The position numbers and the translations under genes are program-made. From CAZAJS01 sp964485635 (lineage in GTDB: Bacteria; Pseudomonadota; Gammaproteobacteria; Francisellales; Francisellaceae): a stretch of 8,640 nucleotides of DNA. This document shows positions 7,091 to 8,640 of the stretch, piece after piece (position 1 is the stretch's first letter; each line of letters opens with the position of its first letter). Under the pieces are notes generated by a model, which ran no database searches, was not told the DNA's origin, and saw only the letters and a program-made list of their open reading frames with translations. Where the stretch lies: contig CAZAJS010000054.1 of NCBI GenBank assembly GCA_964485635.1, positions 1 through 8,640 on the forward strand. Direction: 5' to 3'.

Positions 7091-8368
7091 ATGAAGAAAA
7101 AAATTGCTTTTTTGCTTTGTTCAAGTTTGATGCTGGCCGCTTGTGACAGTGGCAGTGATAACAATACGAATCCAAGTCATACAAAAGAAAAGTTAAGCGG
7201 GATTACTGAAACCGTTGACAATCCTGAAGTCCAACGTGGTCAAGATGAAACCATCGAGGCGGATGCGGCCATTGACAGTCAAGTCAGTGCATTACAAAGC
7301 ATGCAGTTTGATAAAGCTGATACTTCTGATCAACGTTTCACACTAACAATCCATAGTGATGATCCAAACTTGCTTTACAAAGACAGCAATGAATGTGAAG
7401 TTTATCGAGGCCATACAAGCTGCACATTTAAGATTCATGTGCCAAAATCTGATAAATTAGGTCAAGATGATGTCTGGATTACGGGGCCAAATGGTGTTTC
7501 ATCAGAGCTTCAACATTTTGAAATCGTCAAAGCGGTCCAACAAGGCACTTTAGACTTAAAAGCCTCAGTTGACAGCTCTGTTAAACCGAAACAAACACCG
7601 CACTACCAAATTATCAACTCAAATGATCATACAGTGGTCCAACAAGGGAAAATTGAGCTAAATCAAACCATGGAAATTGATGATTTACCAACAACCGATG
7701 ATGGGCAAAAATACCGGATTGAGTTTGATGACTTTACAAGTCAATCGGGGGATCATTATGCAGTTGATCAAGCAAAAACCGTGACGATTAAACCAAACCA
7801 AACTCAATCGGTTCAGATGAAATATCATCAAACCGGTGAGAAATCAGAAAAAGTTACATTTGATGTGTCAGGATTAGATGACCATCAAGATGTCACCATT
7901 TATGCGGCGAATAGTGATGGGGAAATGAAACAGTTCACTGTTAATAACGGTCAAACATCAATTGACTTACCGGTAACAGGTAACATGAGTCAAGATCGTT
8001 GGCATATCGCAGCAGAAGATGTCGATGGACAACAAGCAACGATCAAGCCAGACTTTGTGATTGCCGGTTCAAAAGACCAGCAAATGGTTGATATTAAGTA
8101 TCCGGAATCGCCTGAACCTGGACCTGGACCTGGACCTGGACCTGGACCTGGTCCTGGACCTGAACCTGGACCTGGACCTGGTCCTGGCCCTGACAACCCA
8201 CCTCAATACGACCCAAGTAACCCATCTCAATATAAGCCAGGAGATGTCGTAATCGATAAAGGTGATAAATATAAATGCAAACCTCTCCCAGAAGGGGCTT
8301 GGTGCGCACAAAAAGCCTATCGACCATCTGGTATTTATGGTGATGACGCTTGGGACTTAATCAGTTAA
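7091..8368 (+). CDS. Lipoprotein with Pro-Gly stalk and C-terminal chitin-binding module
   Basis: This 425-aa protein starts with a lipoprotein signal peptide (lysines, hydrophobic core, lipobox LAAC, lipidated Cys18, Asp19 at +2). Its start is supported by AGGTGA 4 nt before the ATG. A beta-rich region with a Cys pair (Cys102, Cys111) covers about 60-146. Two further beta-sandwich-like segments cover about 151-245 and 252-337, and both end in a similar V-x-x-K-Y strand. Residues 341-368 form a rigid Pro-Gly/Pro-Glu repeat. The last about 50 residues (QYKPGDVV..., Trp404, Trp421) resemble CBM5/12 chitin-binding modules like those ending the neighbouring chitinase. I recognise no catalytic domain. 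It is likely an anchored chitin-binding or adhesion protein working with the chitinase, but this is inferred from domains and adjacency. It is not a GbpA-type LPMO, because a lipidated Cys occupies the mature N-terminus. There is no strong promoter in the 63 bp before it, so cotranscription with the chitinase is likely. Confidence 0.83.
   Translation: MKKKIAFLLCSSLMLAACDSGSDNNTNPSHTKEKLSGITETVDNPEVQRGQDETIEADAAIDSQVSALQSMQFDKADTSDQRFTLTIHSDDPNLLYKDSNECEVYRGHTSCTFKIHVPKSDKLGQDDVWITGPNGVSSELQHFEIVKAVQQGTLDLKASVDSSVKPKQTPHYQIINSNDHTVVQQGKIELNQTMEIDDLPTTDDGQKYRIEFDDFTSQSGDHYAVDQAKTVTIKPNQTQSVQMKYHQTGEKSEKVTFDVSGLDDHQDVTIYAANSDGEMKQFTVNNGQTSIDLPVTGNMSQDRWHIAAEDVDGQQATIKPDFVIAGSKDQQMVDIKYPESPEPGPGPGPGPGPGPGPEPGPGPGPGPDNPPQYDPSNPSQYKPGDVVIDKGDKYKCKPLPEGAWCAQKAYRPSGIYGDDAWDLIS
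8111..8194 (+). repeat. 14-unit hexanucleotide tandem repeat coding for Pro-Gly stalk
   Basis: Fourteen consecutive hexamers of the form CCTGRN run in frame. Nine are CCTGGA, two CCTGGT, one CCTGGC, two CCTGAA and one CCTGAC end variant closes the array (the last unit partly diverged), so the count by variant is approximate. They encode residues 341-368 as Pro-Gly dipeptides with Pro-Glu at units 1 and 9 and Pro-Asp at the end. The pattern of CCTGAA followed by CCTGGA units and CCTGGT occurs twice, which suggests an internal duplication. Because each unit is 6 bp, slippage would change the stalk length without shifting the frame. Confidence 0.93.
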
Positions 8369-8400
8369 TTTCTCCTTGTTTTTAAATCAGTATTCCTCAC

Positions 8401-8427
8401 AGCAAGCAGTAAGCTTGCTTTTTTTTT
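8401..8427 (+). terminator. Intrinsic terminator after the chitin module
   Basis: AGCAAGC (8401-8407) and GCTTGCT (8413-8419) form a perfect 7-bp stem with the 5-nt loop AGTAA. The stem runs directly into T's through 8427. It lies 33 bp after the stop of the lipoprotein gene, so it should end the chitinase/lipoprotein transcript. Confidence 0.88.
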
Positions 8428-8443
8428 ACCCATTATGTATCAT
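8415..8443 (+). promoter_or_regulatory. Candidate promoter for the right-edge gene, overlapping the terminator
   Basis: TTGCTT (8415-8420) and TATCAT (8438-8443) are 17 bp apart. The -10 matches consensus at five of six positions, the -35 only at TTG. Its -35 uses the 3' arm of the terminator. The predicted start near 8450 leaves about 29 nt before the TTG codon at 8479, which favours that start over the in-frame ATG at 8446. Confidence 0.35.
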
Positions 8444-8478
8444 AAATGATTAATTGTTATTTCTGGTTGAGTTATGAT

Positions 8479-8640
8479 TTGAAAAACATCACATTGACAG
8501 CTAGCTTATTAAGCTTATTGATCACTCAAAACGTTGAGGCCTCAAGTCAAGGTGTTTACTTACATACGGTCAATCAATATGATGGCCAAGGCCACAAAAT
8601 TGGCATGGATCTAAATGCCGCTGATGGCATTGCAGGGGCT
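8479..8640 (+). CDS. N-terminal part of an exported protein of unknown function, cut by the window edge
   Basis: An open frame continues to the window end, giving 54 residues from a TTG at 8479. It begins MKNITLTASLLSLL, a typical signal peptide with a short basic n-region and hydrophobic core. A plausible signal peptidase I site is VEA/SSQG (after about residue 22). The mature part starts SSQGVYLHTVNQYDG and is polar; I do not recognise the family. Alternative in-frame starts are TTG at 8467 and ATG at 8446. These would add a non-signal-like prefix (with Cys, Trp and Tyr) before the lysine. None has a convincing Shine-Dalgarno sequence. An ATG at 8474 opens only a two-codon frame whose TGA overlaps the TTG start. 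It begins after a terminator, so it is a separate unit, though a chitin-related role by proximity is possible. Confidence 0.5.
   Translation, partial: MKNITLTASLLSLLITQNVEASSQGVYLHTVNQYDGQGHKIGMDLNAADGIAGA

Noticed and set aside
8061..8327. Open frames on both strands across the Pro-Gly repeat giving Leu-Asp, Arg-Ser or Gln-Val dipeptide repeats
   Set aside because: They are by-products of the 6-bp repeat, which leaves all frames open. The plus-strand lipoprotein frame has a signal peptide, ribosome site and domain structure.
7091..8368. The lipoprotein as a GbpA-like chitin monooxygenase
   Set aside because: Such enzymes need a histidine at the mature N-terminus. Here the mature N-terminus is a lipidated cysteine, and no LPMO core is seen.

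Overview
The window reads as a chromosomal segment of an AT-rich gammaproteobacterium. The evidence is a proteobacterial-type RecG, an AsmA-family protein, an LptM-like micro-lipoprotein, an outer-membrane DUF481 protein and several Sec or lipoprotein signal peptides. The abundance of Gln, Asp and Asn and the two chitin-related genes recall environmental or host-associated lineages such as Francisella relatives, but I cannot fix the genus from sequence alone.

Layout. Positions 1-161 are non-coding as far as I can see, with overlapping AT-rich palindromes at the left edge. Positions 162-3501 (minus strand) hold two tightly spaced genes transcribed leftward: an AsmA-like envelope protein (GTG start, strong AGGAGG ribosome site) followed 16 bp later by recG. 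A 102-bp divergent intergenic region (3502-3603) holds candidate promoters for both directions whose elements overlap. Rightward, a 40-codon lipoprotein resembling LptM (YifL) is followed at once by a DUF481 beta-barrel-type protein.

Positions 4817-8368 form a chitin module. It begins with a candidate sigma70-type promoter overlapped by an imperfect palindrome. Next comes a secreted family 18 chitinase with two C-terminal CBM5/12-like chitin-binding modules. The third element is a lipoprotein with beta-sandwich-like domains, a Pro-Gly repeat stalk encoded by 14 hexanucleotide units, and one C-terminal CBM5/12-like module. A clear intrinsic terminator at 8401-8427 closes the unit. A further secreted protein begins at about 8479 and runs off the right edge.

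How the parts fit: the chitinase would cleave chitin outside the cell, while the lipoprotein has the layout of a tethered, stalked chitin binder that could hold cells or released enzyme near the polymer. This is inferred from architecture. Two points stand out. The chitinase has Asn in place of the middle Asp of the DxxDxDxE signature and Phe in place of the conserved active-site Tyr. The LptM-like gene is paired with a DUF481 gene rather than with lysA, where it often lies in other gammaproteobacteria.
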